This document shows positions 10,784-23,767 of a stretch of DNA of 64,000 bases, piece after piece. The DNA is taken from assembly GCA_037974665.1 (NCBI GenBank), contig CM075773.1:31568853-31632852 (forward strand). Reading direction: 5' to 3'. This stretch comes from Ehretia macrophylla (lineage: Eukaryota > Streptophyta > Magnoliopsida > Boraginales > Ehretiaceae). The position numbers and the translations under genes were made by a program. The number at the start of each line of letters is the position of its first letter. Within the stretch, counting starts at the first letter, position 1. Below the pieces are notes generated by a model that saw only the letters and a program-made list of their open reading frames with translations, ran no database searches and had not been told where the DNA came from.

Positions 10784-13700
10784 AAGTTATTATTCTCACA
10801 ATACAAGCCAATTTCTAATTCTAATTTTTTTTTTTTTTTTTTTTTTGCATCAAATACAAAACATTGAAACCATTGAGTTTTTACCGAATTAGCAACTTTC
10901 AGGTAATTGAATTTGAGAAAACGCGTACCTGAGATAATTTGAGCTGTTAATTACCTGAAAATGAAAATAAATAAATAAATTAAATAAAAAAAAAAAGCCA
11001 AAGAGTTTTGTTTTGTTAAAAGGAATGTTAACTGAATCGGCTTCGGCCCCAAAATATCGCGACTGTCCCAATTCTCAACGCAGCTACAATGGGACCCACA
11101 TGTTCTCAAGCCCATTGTTATAATTAATCCCGAAAGGGTCGATTAATAATATAATTCATGAGCACTTTGGGCTGGAGTGAGCTAGCCCATAATCTGACTA
11201 GCTGTAGTGTTTATTAGTCTCACTATGTTCGCTGCATGGGTGAGCCAGCCCATACCCCTGAAGGAGAATTGACATTCGAAAAAAAATCAAAAGTACTACT
11301 GTATTAGTAGCAGTCCGCAGGGGAGTCCATCATTGACGGGCGGAGGGAGAAGGGGTCTCCAAAAAAATAAAAATAAAAATTAAGTGAATTTTTTTATTAA
11401 AAAAAAAAGATTTGCCTCCTCCCCCAAACTAAAAGTAAAAACATTATACAAGTCTTTAAAAATATGAAGTTAGTTTGGTAGTTAGTCATAAATATATATA
11501 GATATGTTGATGTTATAGATTCAAGTCACCACAATTGCATACTTTTTTTTTTTCAATTTTGAGCTGCTTACTGCTATGTTTATTTCAATTTTTTTTGTTC
11601 TTTTTTTACATTGTACAAAAAAAAAAAAAAAAAAAAAAATCAACTCCTTAATTTTAAATTCATGATTCTACTCCTGATCAATAACGAATTTTCCAGGGGC
11701 ATGGTATTTTCAGAAGCCATGGCGTACCACCTTTTCTGGAATCCATTGCCACATCATCAAAAGTATTAGTAGCAGGGGAGTCCGACTCATACTATCCTCT
11801 GCAAGAATTAATAATAGACCATGTAAGGTCCAACACTGTGGAATTAATCTCAATCTCCTGTTTTGACCAAAAAAAAAATCTCAATCTCTTGTTGCACCCT
11901 ATAGAATGTTTTTTTTTTTTTGGTCGGGTAGTAATTTCATCCAAAACTGAGGTTACATCAACCTATCCCATAACCGGGCCAACACTAATCTTATAACTTA
12001 GTCCTGCCCAACAGACTAGGGTGGGCTTGATTGGCCCATAGACCGACGCTTTTTAGATTTTTTATGAAAGTAAAAATCCAAAAAAAAAAGTAGATAACTT
12101 TTTATCAAAGCAAATATATATATTTCATTTATTAGCCGATTATTGATTTAATATGCACCTAAAAGTAGGAAGTGAACTATCTTTGTGAAATGGTATTCTA
12201 TTCACACATATAAAAAAGAGAAAAAGACTTAAACAAAAATAACAATAACGAGCTTGCAAGAATTTTAGTTAATTCTAGCTAAGTCATGATTACTTCAAAC
12301 TCAAAAATAAATAGAAATTCTAGATTGATAGTGTAGATTTTACGCGAATCTACAATCAGGATTAAGCAGAACCGAAGACCATATGAATTCTTTTTTGTTT
12401 TAATTAGCGGGATGCTAACGAATTCTGAGCTTTTTTTAATCCCCCAATGGACAGAGATAGAGAGAGATGCAACGGCAGACGTGATTATAGCAGTCTCTAT
12501 ATTAATTGTGATTGATGTGTTGCTACAATGCAATGTCGTCGAATATGCACCTCTTAGTACGTCCTTGATTTTAATGGAAACTCTGGCTTCAAAATTAAGA
12601 TCTGGTTAAAATGGCTTAATTCAACTGTACTCATGTCGTCATTAAACGTCATATATATGCCGACTGTATATATGGAGCGTTACGATAAGATACTTGTTTA
12701 TCGTAACAAGTATGGTGAACGTACGTAATACATAAAGTCGATCTCGCAAATTCACCTACAACCTAGCTACTAAAGTGGTGTAACATGACAGATCAGGTGT
12801 TGGTTAGTAAAAGAAGTGGTTAGTTCGTCAATTGTTGGCTAAACTCATGATTAGATATAGAAATTTGGAAGACTCACGACTATATATGATTAGAGCTGAG
12901 ACATTGTGACCTCATAACGGAATTTATGTTAGTGCTGTTATTGTCCCTGTATATATATATATATATATTATATTATATGTTGGTGTGTGTATGCATGTAT
13001 ATATATATATATATACCCATAAATATATATTAGAGATGGAGAGACAGCAATCATCGCTCATCAGCAACATATATAGTAAGTTGGCAATGAGCAAGTGGCT
13101 AAAGGTATATGTTTGTAATTAAAAATCTTGGTCCTCCTATAATGTTTGGCTTTTATGATGTGTTGGCCACGTAAAAAAGTTAGTCGTTAGTGACTAGGGA
13201 AGTTACAAGGATGTACGTGCAGAAAAGTCCGCAAAGACCATCATACTCACAATTGACAATTTTCGTTTACATTCTTTTCCACTTATGTATGCAACTAATT
13301 TATTGGGTTTCGAATTAGCCAGGAGATTAACTTTATTTTTTTTTTCTAATTTTTAGAATCTGTTTTGATAATTAAATTTTATAATTAACTAGCCCAAGTC
13401 CCGTCACATCTCGAGAGAGTTATATATTCGAAAGTTTGACATTCTTAATGAGAGTTCAAAAAGTTTTATAGGAAGAATTTCCCTCATAAAAAAAACAAAT
13501 ATTGATCAGTGCAGCACTTCAAATATGTTGAAAATAAAGATGTTACATTTATAAAGATGGCCTATTTACAGCTAGAAAGTATAAATTTTAGTGACAATGA
13601 GAGATTCGCAAAACTAATAACAATTCTGAAAAGCAAAGTAAGCATTTAATTTTCGAAAACAAAGCTGAAAACAAACTAAGCTAACACATTATTTGAAAAC

Positions 13701-14859
13701 TTTAACATGATGTCATCATCAAACAGAGATCACCATGTATATAATAAACTCGAGTATTCTTCGTATGAAAATAAGAAATAGATTGTGTTCCTTATATTAT
13801 AGCCCTTATAGTTCTTTTAAGAGTTATAGTAGTGATCACATTTAGGGATGCTAGCTTATTCAACCCATGAATGAGCCGATATTGCATGATATGACCAGGC
13901 GCATGCATTTGATATATGCTTTGATCCATAAATAACTTCTAATCAGTCTCTGTATTGTGATTAATTTGTGGAAGCAACGAGCTTGGCTTTCGGATAAATG
14001 ATATGATCATGATTATACATACAGACATACATACAGACATGCATACATACATACATACATTATATATGGATAGATAGAGATAAGACATATATTCTAACTC
14101 TGTATATATGTTTGGCAAGTCTTGATTGATATATACAAAGAGCTCTCTTAGTACTAGTAAAACAATATATGTCAACGCGTCATGATGCGATGCCCTATAG
14201 TTAGTTGGTGTTGCAATGATCATAGAGAACAAAATTAAGTGGAATTAGCTAGGAGAAAAACACATCCTCCTACAACCTCTTTGTTATCTATCCACTCTTT
14301 AATTTCATTCTTCCTAATTCCCATGAAAGCACAATGCCTCCGACCCCATTTTCTCTCTCTCTCGCCTTCTTGTCCTCGTCAAGAAAATCTACGATGAATT
14401 CATGAATTAGAATGTACAAATTTAATTTGTAAAATAGTTGTTCGAGTTATTAATTATAGGCTGAATCTGAAACTAAATATTTTTATATTTTTATATTTTT
14501 ATATTTTTAGTGATGGTTGTCATTGATTAGACAAAAAAGAAAAAAAAAAAGACACAAGAATATTTAAACACATCTCTTATCAGGCTTATTTATTACAAAC
14601 GGCAAGTCCATTCGTTGCATGATGATGCCATACAGTATACTAGGTAGCAATAGTAAAGAAACATTTTAGAAACAAAGAATCATATATAATTAATTAATGC
14701 ATTACTTGGTCAGGTAAATACATGCAAGAAATATATTTACTAATAAGACATAAATGTATATATAAACAAAATTATGTACATACATATTTTGATCTAATTA
14801 AGTCATTGATATAACATAGAATGAAACACATATATATCCTTGTGGTTAGTTGCACAAGT

Positions 14860-14895
<36 letters not shown>

Positions 14896-15196
14896 TGAAA
14901 TGATAGTGGTGGTTTGAGAAGTGCTTTTCTTAGAGATTTTAAGGTCGAGGGTCACAGTTAGAGATGGAGGCATGCCCCCGCGTTTGGACTATGAAGGCTC
15001 TAACGTACCCATGTGTGGGTCCTAGCTCTTGTGGGACCTGCCGCCTTGGCCTTCTTCCTCTATTGGGCTAGGTGGTTGGTTCTTCTCGAAAGCAAAAGGC
15101 CCACTCCAAAGTACATTGTACACTATTGGCTATTGGCTATGACACCAAAACTTTTTCATGCATATATATTTTGGACCCTTCATGTTACTAACACGC
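10784..15196. other. Long AT-rich intergenic region
   Basis: No gene supported. Contains a direct repeat (core GTATTAGTAGCAG followed by GGGGAGTCC) at about 11301 and about 11763, A/T homopolymers near 10827, 11619 and 11910, TA microsatellites at about 12950-12970 and 13000-13014, an ACAT/ACAG run at 14021-14060, and a GA run at 14865-14892. The rightmost kilobase is probably the NAC promoter. Open frames here are short and AT-biased. Confidence 0.55.
14865..14892. repeat. (GA)n microsatellite in NAC upstream region
   Basis: About 14 GA units, 540 bases upstream of the NAC start. GAGA-type repeats are common in plant promoters and can recruit BPC factors; function here is inference. Confidence 0.8.
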
Positions 15197-15205
15197 TATA
15201 TAAAA
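15197..15205 (+). promoter_or_regulatory. Candidate TATA box of the NAC gene
   Basis: TATATAAAA 226 bases 5' of the NAC ATG, implying a 5' UTR of about 200 bases. A TA run at about 15308-15321 is an alternative. Confidence 0.4.
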
Positions 15206-15430
15206 CTATCATACTCCCTTGCCTTTTTGCGCGCGCACACACACACACCTTTTGTTTGTAATCAATCCTTCTTCACCCGTCAATTTCTTTTTTAATTTCA
15301 TTCTCCTATATATATATATATTTACTTACTTACTAGCTAGTTTCCTGGCGTTATTCTCAAAATTGAACAAAAAACCTTTGTTTGATCTGTTCTGACAAGT
15401 TAAGGCTATATAGCTATTGTGACGTAATTA

Positions 15431-17028
15431 ATGTCGTCGTCAGACAATATGAGTAGTGTAGCCGTAAATGTAAATGGTCAGTCGCAGGTGCCACCAGGTT
15501 TCCGGTTCCATCCCACGGAGGAGGAGCTTTTGCGGTATTACCTGAGGAAGAAAGTTGCCTACGAGAAGATTGATCTTGATGTAATTCGCGACGTAGATCT
15601 TAACAAGCTTGAACCTTGGGATATTCAAGGTAGTTTATTAATTTAGTCAACTTCTTCTTTTTTATGTTCCTTAATTTTCTTTATTGATTCTTGAATCCGA
15701 TTCAATCTGACATGAAACACGTATCTGTAAATTTTAATTATATATATATATATATATATAATCGGTGTGTGCAGAGACGTGCAGAATAGGATCGATGCCA
15801 CAAAACGATTGGTACTTCTTCAGTCACAAGGATAAAAAGTATCCAACGGGCACACGAACAAATCGTGCGACTGCTGCCGGATTCTGGAAAGCAACTGGTC
15901 GTGATAAAGTGATATATAGCAATTGTAAGAGAATTGGAATGAGAAAGACTTTGGTGTTCTACAAAGGACGTGCTCCACATGGACAGAAATCAGATTGGAT
16001 CATGCATGAGTATAGGCTGGATGACAACCCCAATGAGGCTAGTGTACGTAGCCCATATATCTTCTTGTTAATTAATTAATTTGCATGCTTTTCCTCTCAT
16101 CTCGTACAAATTAAAAGAAGTACTGAGACATGATATATATGTTCCATGTTTAACTAAACTCCCAGCTGCTGGCTAGCTATAGCTAGTGATATCACATCAT
16201 TGCTTCGAGTGTAATATATGTACACTAATGGTGGTATTAATATTGGCCTGTGTGAAACAGGTTTCAAACATAGGAGAAATATCAGCGCAAGAAGATGGCT
16301 GGGTGGTATGCCGTGTTTTCAAGAAGAAGAATTACCATAAAGCCCTAGAGGGTACCCAAGTAGCAGCATCCACCTTGATGGATACGAGGATTAATGTTAT
16401 GACCAATTCGAGCAACGATGGCGTTCTTGATCAGATACTGGCTTATATGGGGAGGTCGTGCAAGCAAGAACACAAGGAAACCAACATGAGTAGCATTATT
16501 ATCAGCAAAAACGAAAGCATGCAATTCGTCAACCCAATTAGCAATAACGAGCAGGGTGCTAAGTTTATGCACCTTCCTGGACTAGAGAACACGAGTATTC
16601 CGTCGCTAGGCTCACCTTTCACCCAAGATTGCTGCTTGAACGCCGCCGCCGCAGCCGCCGCCGCCGCATGTGAACAATCAGTTGATAGTATGGTGGTAGC
16701 AGAGCAACATCATGAAGCTTCTTGCAACACCAACTCGGTTGATTACCCAAAGATGAGTAGGCTAAGTGACTGGGTTGCACTTGACCGCCTCGTGGCTTGT
16801 CAGCTTAATGGACAGGTGGAGGCAAGCAAGCAATTACCTTACTATGGAGACCATGATGATGATGAGATGTTCTCTTTTCCTCTGGATCATCATGACACAC
16901 AATTAACGAACCCATGTTCCAATAAACCAAACCTATCCTCTCAAGTTTGTAACAGCGAGGTAGATATTTGGAGCTTTGCTCGATCATCATCATCATCCTC
17001 TGACCCATTAGGCCACTTGTCAATATAG
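15431..17028 (+). CDS. NST1-like: NAC transcription factor, NST/SND1 (secondary wall) type
   Basis: Nuclear DNA-binding activator; this clade switches on secondary-wall and lignin programmes in fibres and anthers. Exons 15431..15629, 15775..16043 and 16261..17028 join in phase (1, then 0) to 411 aa, the standard three-exon NAC layout. The NAC domain runs from residue 20 ([19 protein letters not shown]) through [46 protein letters not shown] and [19 protein letters not shown] to about 179 ([11 protein letters not shown]). These blocks match NST1/NST2/SND1 more closely than SMB/BRN. The C-terminus keeps clade motifs [24 protein letters not shown] and [17 protein letters not shown], plus a poly-Ala run (GCC/GCA repeat near 16640-16669). 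NST1 versus NST3 cannot be settled without a tree. Confidence 0.93.
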
Positions 17029-17527
17029 CACTACCTGTACTTATAATTAATACACCCCCTTTTATGTGTATATATATATGATCATATATACTTCCTAGCA
17101 AAAAAAAAAAAAAAAAATGATCATATATACTGTTATACTGTGTAGATTCTAGAGTCAAATTAATAGTGTTTGATCTTCATATCAATAATATATGAATAAA
17201 AAGGGAATGAATATCTTTGTTGGGTGTAATTTCAACCATAGTATCTTTACCTAATTTAATGCATATATATATATATGTTTTCTATTTCAGCATTATTGTG
17301 TACAATCATGTGATGATATCCGTATTAGGATTTAGGTCATGAGGCCTGGAGTGAGTGGTTAGTGCTATAAAGTTTGACAAATATATATGCATCACATGTT
17401 GATATGATAAAAAGGTAAGGATTTGGTTAGCCTTTTGCGATACTAGTCGTCCCGTCGTCCCGTCTTCAACTAGTTATTGCCGCAGGGCAGGGCGATTGAA
17501 GAGCCATGTCCACCGAATTTAATTAGA

Positions 17528-17566
<39 letters not shown>

Positions 17567-17583
17567 AGTAAAGATTCCATATA
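17029..17583. other. Intergenic, NAC 3' side
   Basis: NAC 3' UTR followed by AT-rich DNA; an A run at 17100-17117 with a short duplicated ATGATCATATATAC flank on each side, and a TA microsatellite at about 17532-17564. No gene seen. Confidence 0.5.
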
Positions 17584-17592
17584 TTATAAGTT

Positions 17593-18561
17593 GAGTAAAA
17601 CGTATCATATCTCTCTGTATTTTCATAAAGTTATATTATAAATCTTGTATTTTAAAAAGTCACGTTATAAATCCTGTGTTATAAAAAACGTTACATACAT
17701 GTCCCAAAATCAAATTCTGTTTAACTCTGTTAGTTAACCTTGTAAAAAGATAAAATTGTCCTCGTTTAAAGATAAATCCGTTAAAGGGGTATTTACAACT
17801 TTTTTGATATTAAAAAGGGGTATTTATCACTTTTTTAATATTAGAGAGAGGTATTTACAACATTTTTCATTTTGTAATATCAGAACCATATGCTAGTCTA
17901 CCTTCTAAGGAGATCTACAACCTTAAACTAATAAATATCATTTAATTAAAAGAATAAAAAAACGTATAGCTTATATAACAAAACATTGATGTCCACCATA
18001 AAAAATATAAATCTTATGCTTGAAGTTCAAAGTCATATTGCAACTAGCAATAATCGTACCTTCACTTAGAATCACGTTCTTCTACAAGTAGATTAAAATC
18101 TTTAAATCAGTACAAAATCAATTTCAAATCACTTTGAAATAGTTTTTCTTTCTAGGATTGTCAATTTTTTTTATTTTTTTATCTTTGAAGGGGCAATTTA
18201 CATCTTTATAAAAAAACATAGGAGTAATTAGAAACCTTATAAAAAACACAAGGGGTAATTTACAACCTTATTGAAAACACAAGGAGCCATTTACAACCTT
18301 ATCAAAAACACAAAGGGCAATTAGCAACTGATGTTAAAAAGGGTATTTTTGTCCTTGTGCATGTGTTTTAAAGCTTGATAAATGTCATACTTGCATTTCA
18401 AGCGTGTGTATTACACTCACGTTAAAATTGACAGAAAAATAGACGGCGGGGGGTTATATGCAACGTTTTCCATAACACAGGATTTATAACGCGACTTTTT
18501 AAAATACAGGGTTTATGATATAATTTTGTGAAAATACAAGAGGGTATAGTGCATTTTACTC
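17593..18561. mobile_element. MULE-like non-autonomous TIR transposon, 969 bp
   Basis: The ends are inverted repeats of about 115 bp: the left arm starts GAGTAAAACG and includes TTTAAAAAGTCACGTTATAA; the right arm read in reverse starts GAGTAAAATG and includes TTTAAAAAGTCGCGTTATAA. Flanks are TTATAAGTT (17584-17592) and TTAAAAGTT (18562-18570), a 9-bp duplication with one mismatch. Long TIRs plus 9-bp duplication are the Mutator-like signature. The interior has no transposase; it holds degenerate tandem units of about 30 bp (GGGGTATTTACAACTTTTTT; ACACAAGGGGTAATTTACAA). Confidence 0.85.
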
Positions 18562-18570
18562 TTAAAAGTT

Positions 18571-19210
18571 TGTCAACTTTTAGATGTTTATACGTAAGAG
18601 ACGACTAGATATACTATACATCTGGGATCTTTTTCCATTTCCTGGGGCCGGCGTCTGCATGTGTAAAACGTCCTTCTTCATATAGATTGAATCGGAAATA
18701 ATTAAGTGATATTTGATATGACGGCACCAAATATAATGCAGCAAGCATTGAGTCGTCATGTTCAGCTCAACACCATCCTTAACCCTAAATAAAAAAACAA
18801 AACTATCGTTCGAACTTAACACCATTCTGGAGGAACATATTCAGGATATATGGGTTTCTTTTTCTCATTTGAGATATGAGAGGCTTATGAAATATACAAA
18901 GAAAAACAAAAAAATAAAATAATTGGGTCCATTACAAGTATCCTAAAACCTATTATTTGACTTGTGAGTGGAAAATTTTATATTAGTTGAGGAGATCTAA
19001 ATGTATGTATAGAATTCTTCCATGTGTGGAATATTAATGGCTCCACTGGGTAAAGGATGATTCTTTTTCTTTTTAATTTGCTTTAATACTCGTCACTTGT
19101 GGCAGATTAAGCAGGGTGCTTGAGGCTTGATCTTAATTTTATAAACACCAACACATCCCTCTCTGGACTTAATTAAAACAAGAGCACTTTTGATAATCAA
19201 CCAACAATTA

Positions 19211-19255
<45 letters not shown>

Positions 19256-22200
19256 GAAAGGGAAAAAAAAAAGAATAACTTGAACGTGAAATGAGAAACC
19301 TATAATATTGTCTTTTTGTCACAGCATATTGATTTATTTGTGCAAAATTACTACCGCAGAATCAAATTCCATCTGGTATTTGGTCAGCAATGTACGTAGT
19401 AGCGTTTGGCACTTTCATGTGTTGTTGGTATTGCGCGCGGTCACAAAACTGTTTTTAGTAGGTACTATATATCTCTTCTTGAATGCAATGTTGAAAAGAA
19501 TCGTAATAGAATGATAACAAGATATGATCTCCTACGTAAATACATTGGAGACAACCTCTTTTTGTACCATATTTCCATCGTCGTCTATTCACCTAACTAG
19601 TTTCTGCAATGGAAGCATAATTTTGTCGTTGAAGTTTGGAAAAAAATGAGGTGGAGCCACTATTCCCCTTTTTCAGAAGACGATGGGCGATATATTTTCA
19701 ACGATATACTAAGATTTTCAACAAGAATCAAAGAAAAAAAAATTATTCCATCAAAAAAATAAGAGCAATGAGAGTAGTGAGAGAAATGGTTGATCTTCAG
19801 GATCTGTTCGAGACACAAGGCTCAGCAAATGTCGCATGAAATTGTGGGGCTTCATGACAGGTTATACCGACAGTCCCCACGCAGAAAACAAAGGATAATT
19901 TAAGCTATTCATATCCCACATTAACAATATTGCTTTTCACTCTGTAGTTGTAATGTGATTGGTTATTCCTTTGGACCTTGACATCTTTATCATAATTATT
20001 CGACACTATAGCTTCCCCCATTTTTCTTAATGAGGGACCCAAGGATGGGCCGTGGCGTTGCAGCCCCTCTGACCTGACAAAAAAAAAAAAAAAAACACCT
20101 TGGCATTTTAATCGTGTAAAATAACTGAATTCTCGTAATTTTACTAATTAATTTGAATCACCTCCACATAAATTATATATATCCCTGTAAAAGATATATA
20201 TTTAATTTTTAAAAAATAAATAAATAAATAAAGCCCCGGCTGGCGGCAATTTACATCCGTCACCGCCAATAGTCTACCCCAACTCATGTTGAAGTAACAT
20301 GATGTCATGCAATTCCCCCTAATGAAATGGGAAATTCTGTCAGCCATAGTTGTTTGGTTTGATTATATAAAAATATCATGCAGCTCGTGGAACATTATTT
20401 ATGAAACATCACGTCAATTACTTAAAAGGAAAGGTAATTGAAGTATAATCTATATATATTATTGTGACCAATATATAGTATAAAGCCAATGCTATTAAAA
20501 AATGATATCGAAATTAGGTGTCATTTGTCCCTGGAACCTGAAGTGGATGGCAGAAAGCAAATGAATTGAAAAATACTGCAACCCGACAATGAAATATAGC
20601 AATGCTCATACCGAACAATAAATAAATAAATAAATAAATATATCAGCATGCATAGAGGAGTAGCGAATCGTCCCGCAGTTTCTTTGTCCCTTTCACAAGT
20701 AATTATATATAACACCATCTTCAAAGGTGCATATTGGTTGTATTTGGTCATAGTTAATTGTCTCGATTTATAGAGATACTTTAGGAACAAGCTCTCTGAC
20801 TCTGGTTTGGCAGATTCAAATTGATTTCTATGGCACAACAAACTGGGAGTACTATATCATTCCTATTCCAATCGCCAATCATTACGACTGATCATATATA
20901 CGCATCAGATCAAAGTGCAGGACCAGAACCCACTCCTCTGCATTCATTTATACAGAAAACTTTCTCACAATTAGAGTCCGCCACAAATCAGGGAATTAAT
21001 TAGAAATAAAGCTAAAAGGGATAATGTTGAAAGTGAATTAATGTCACTCCAAAATAACTTGACATTAATCCGCCCCTAGTGAAAAAGCAACCCACAAGTT
21101 CTCCAACCCCAACCTCTACATGTTTAATTCCAAATTAAAAAAGATACCCGGCCCCATGCCTCAAATAATAAATTGAAAATTAATTCTCAGTCATGATTTC
21201 TTTTGTTCGCGTGTGGGGCGCACCACAATGACTAATCACCAAACCATAAATTGGGTTAGGTAGTTAAGGTCAAATTAAGTGCAAACGTAACATCTATGAG
21301 ATCTAGAGCCACCACCCATAAGTTGTTAGATGGAATATGGGCTGATATTACAAACTATAAGCCATCTGCATCTTTCGCAAACATGACACCACAATCACGT
21401 CTAATAAGTGAATAGCAAAGAAAAAATTACCTTCTAACTTCATTCTTTTTATTATTATTTTTAAAGTGGAAACTATTTAACGCCACATGATCCCAAAAGC
21501 ATGAGGTTGGCAACTACGCAAATAAAATAGTATTGGATCAATTCTGTAATTTAGAAATTTATTTATTGTTTGTATTCTTTTCCTATTCTTATACCTTGAA
21601 ATTTTATTGTTCAAATTTTGACAAGAATGTGTATTCTATCAACAATAATAATCAATTTTAGAATTAAACTTAATTAATTCATATTGATAAATAGATAATA
21701 CGAATAAATAATTTGTGATTTTAAGACTAGTTGAAAATAAGGGTGCATAAATAAATAACTTATGCTTTGAGCTTTTAATTTGAACACGAAAAAGAAGTTT
21801 AGATTAAAAAATACAGAAAAAAAAAAATTACCATGAAAAAGCTTGCCAGAAGAATAAAAGAAGCTACTCAATGAATGATGCAATGATATTCTCGTTGGTG
21901 GCTAAAGGAAAACCAATGTTAAGCAAGCAATGAAGTTGTGCAAATTTTCACGAGAATTTCGTCAAACACATGGTTGGCAGTCCATAATTTTGAGAAAAGG
22001 AAACTTAAGAAGTAATTTTAACTATGTGTCCCACATTGTCCCCAAATAGGCTTGCTTAGAATCAGAAAAATTGAATCCTTGTTGCCAAGATGTTATTCTT
22101 TGCCTAAAGGGAAAGCAAAATTACAAAGTTCCTCTTTTTCAAAAACAAAAAAAGCAAACAAGGTGAAATTACAAAATACCCTTCACCAGGCAAGGGGTGC

Positions 22201-22279
22201 TTGTACACACCCTAGTTAAAGCTTGGCTTTGCCTACACCCTCATGGTTGTTGGTGCAAACTATACATGGAACTTGTATA
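18571..22279. other. Intergenic region without supported gene
   Basis: AT-rich, with a TA microsatellite at about 19214-19253, TAAA repeats at 20216-20232 and 20618-20640, and an A run at 20078-20095. Open frames of 60-106 codons lie around 19308-19839 and 20521-21003 but I recognise none of them and none shows a family motif. Confidence 0.5.
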
Positions 22280-22288
22280 TTTTTTAAT

Positions 22289-22626
22289 GGAAAAGTTGTA
22301 CAAATAGTTCCTATTATTTCTCTGAAATTTTAAATTCATTGTTATTATTTAAAATTATTCAATTCAGTCACTATTTTTTTAAAAAAAATTCAAACTCGTT
22401 CATATTGTTCAAAATCTACAAATTTAGTCCTTATTATTTTTCAAAAAAATTTAATTTAGTCACAATTTTTTTAAAAATATTGAGGACTAATTTGATTTTA
22501 TATGAAAATAATAGGGATTAAATGAAAATTTTATAAGAAACAATAGTGACTAAATTAACTAATTTTGAACAATATGAATAAGTTTGAAATTTTGAAAAAA
22601 TAATAGATCTATTTTGCAACTTTTCC
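22289..22626. mobile_element. Fold-back (palindromic) MULE-like MITE, copy A
   Basis: Nearly the whole 338 bp is an inverted repeat: it begins GGAAAAGTTGTACAAATAG and ends with the complement, CTATTTTGCAACTTTTCC. Arms consist of degenerate units such as TTTAGTCCTTATTATTTTTC. Flanks TTTTTTAAT and TTTTTAAAT are a 9-bp duplication with one mismatch. No coding capacity. Confidence 0.75.
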
Positions 22627-22639
22627 TTTTTAAATTTAT

Positions 22640-23767
22640 AGTTTATCATTCCCACGAGGAACATGATTACTAACTACCTAAATTAATCTAACTTTAACTT
22701 TATTTGGACAACCAAAATTTGAGAGTTTGCAGATAAGAAGTAATAACTAAAATGCTTTTAAAATTAATACTAAACAAATTTGAAATCAATAAAAAGGATG
22801 AATCAATGATTTAAAAGTTTTAGGGTTTCCGACTTCACCAATATTAACCCCACTTGAATTCAACCACTTGAATCCCTTGAATTGAATTAATTAATGCCTA
22901 TTCCCTATGTTGCCAGCAATTTCACTAAGATGGTTATTAATATTTCTCAAGCATCAATAACATATCCCAATAAGCAAGCTAACTACATCTCTGTGATAAT
23001 TATAAACTTATGAAACTCATTAAGCGCTAGAAATTCAAGTGTTGCGCAAGATTTCATAAATATATCTATCTTATAATAATCTAACGGTATCACAAACGTG
23101 GTCTAATCTGATTATCACTTCTCAGTCTCAAACCAAACTACAAAACATGCAATTATTGGCCAGGCAATCACAAGCATTAAGTTCAGAATGAAATAATCAA
23201 CATATATTTGGAATAGTGCATCAATCAATCAAAAAAAATAGAATTCAATTGTTCTTAATCTGGCTACATCGTAGCCCTAGAATAAAAAAACTTAGAACAT
23301 CATAATGAAATTAAATAAAATCCAGAACATAGTGTAAATCATGATAAGAGAAGGAAGAAAAACTAGGATTTGGAGAAGATCGTGGTATAAGTCTGTCTCC
23401 GAATTGTTTTTCCATCTTCAACTCGTGAATTCTGGAGTTTTTGTCTTTCTGGAACGTTTCTTGCTTCCAAAGTCGGCTTCCCCTTTCTGTATCAGACGTT
23501 GCCTCTTATATTTGCTAGGGCTTCCTTTCATTAGTCATCTAATGAAAATACCCCTGGTAAGTTTCTACGACATAGTGCAGCTGCGCTATGGCTAGTCAGA
23601 TATCAATTCGCAGTCCAATGAAAATACCCCTGGTAAGTTTCTACGACATAGTGTAGCTGCGCTATGGCTAGTCAGATATCAATTCGCAGTCCAATGTTTT
23701 TCAAACTTTAAAATACATTCAGTCCTTGCTATCCTCTTCAATTTTTGCTCAGAAAACCAATCTTGCT
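22640..23767. other. Retroelement-derived, non-coding
   Basis: No gene. Includes a run GGCTACATCGTAGCCCTAG and other text typical of old plant LTR-retrotransposon debris, and a 76-bp tandem duplication listed separately. It continues on the far side of the solo LTR at 23768-26206. Confidence 0.4.
23541..23692. repeat. 76-bp perfect-period tandem duplication
   Basis: Copy one 23541-23616, copy two 23617-23692, beginning AATGAAAATACCCCTGG. I see a single difference (GTGCAGC versus GTGTAGC), so it is recent. A third copy starts AATG and is lost. Confidence 0.95.

Noticed and set aside
13939-14232. 97-codon minus-strand frame
   Set aside because: Built on the ACAT microsatellite (repeated Cys-Met-Ser-Val); no real protein.
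19308-19839. Small overlapping frames as a gene
   Set aside because: No shared frame, splice logic or recognised motif; AT-rich intergenic composition.
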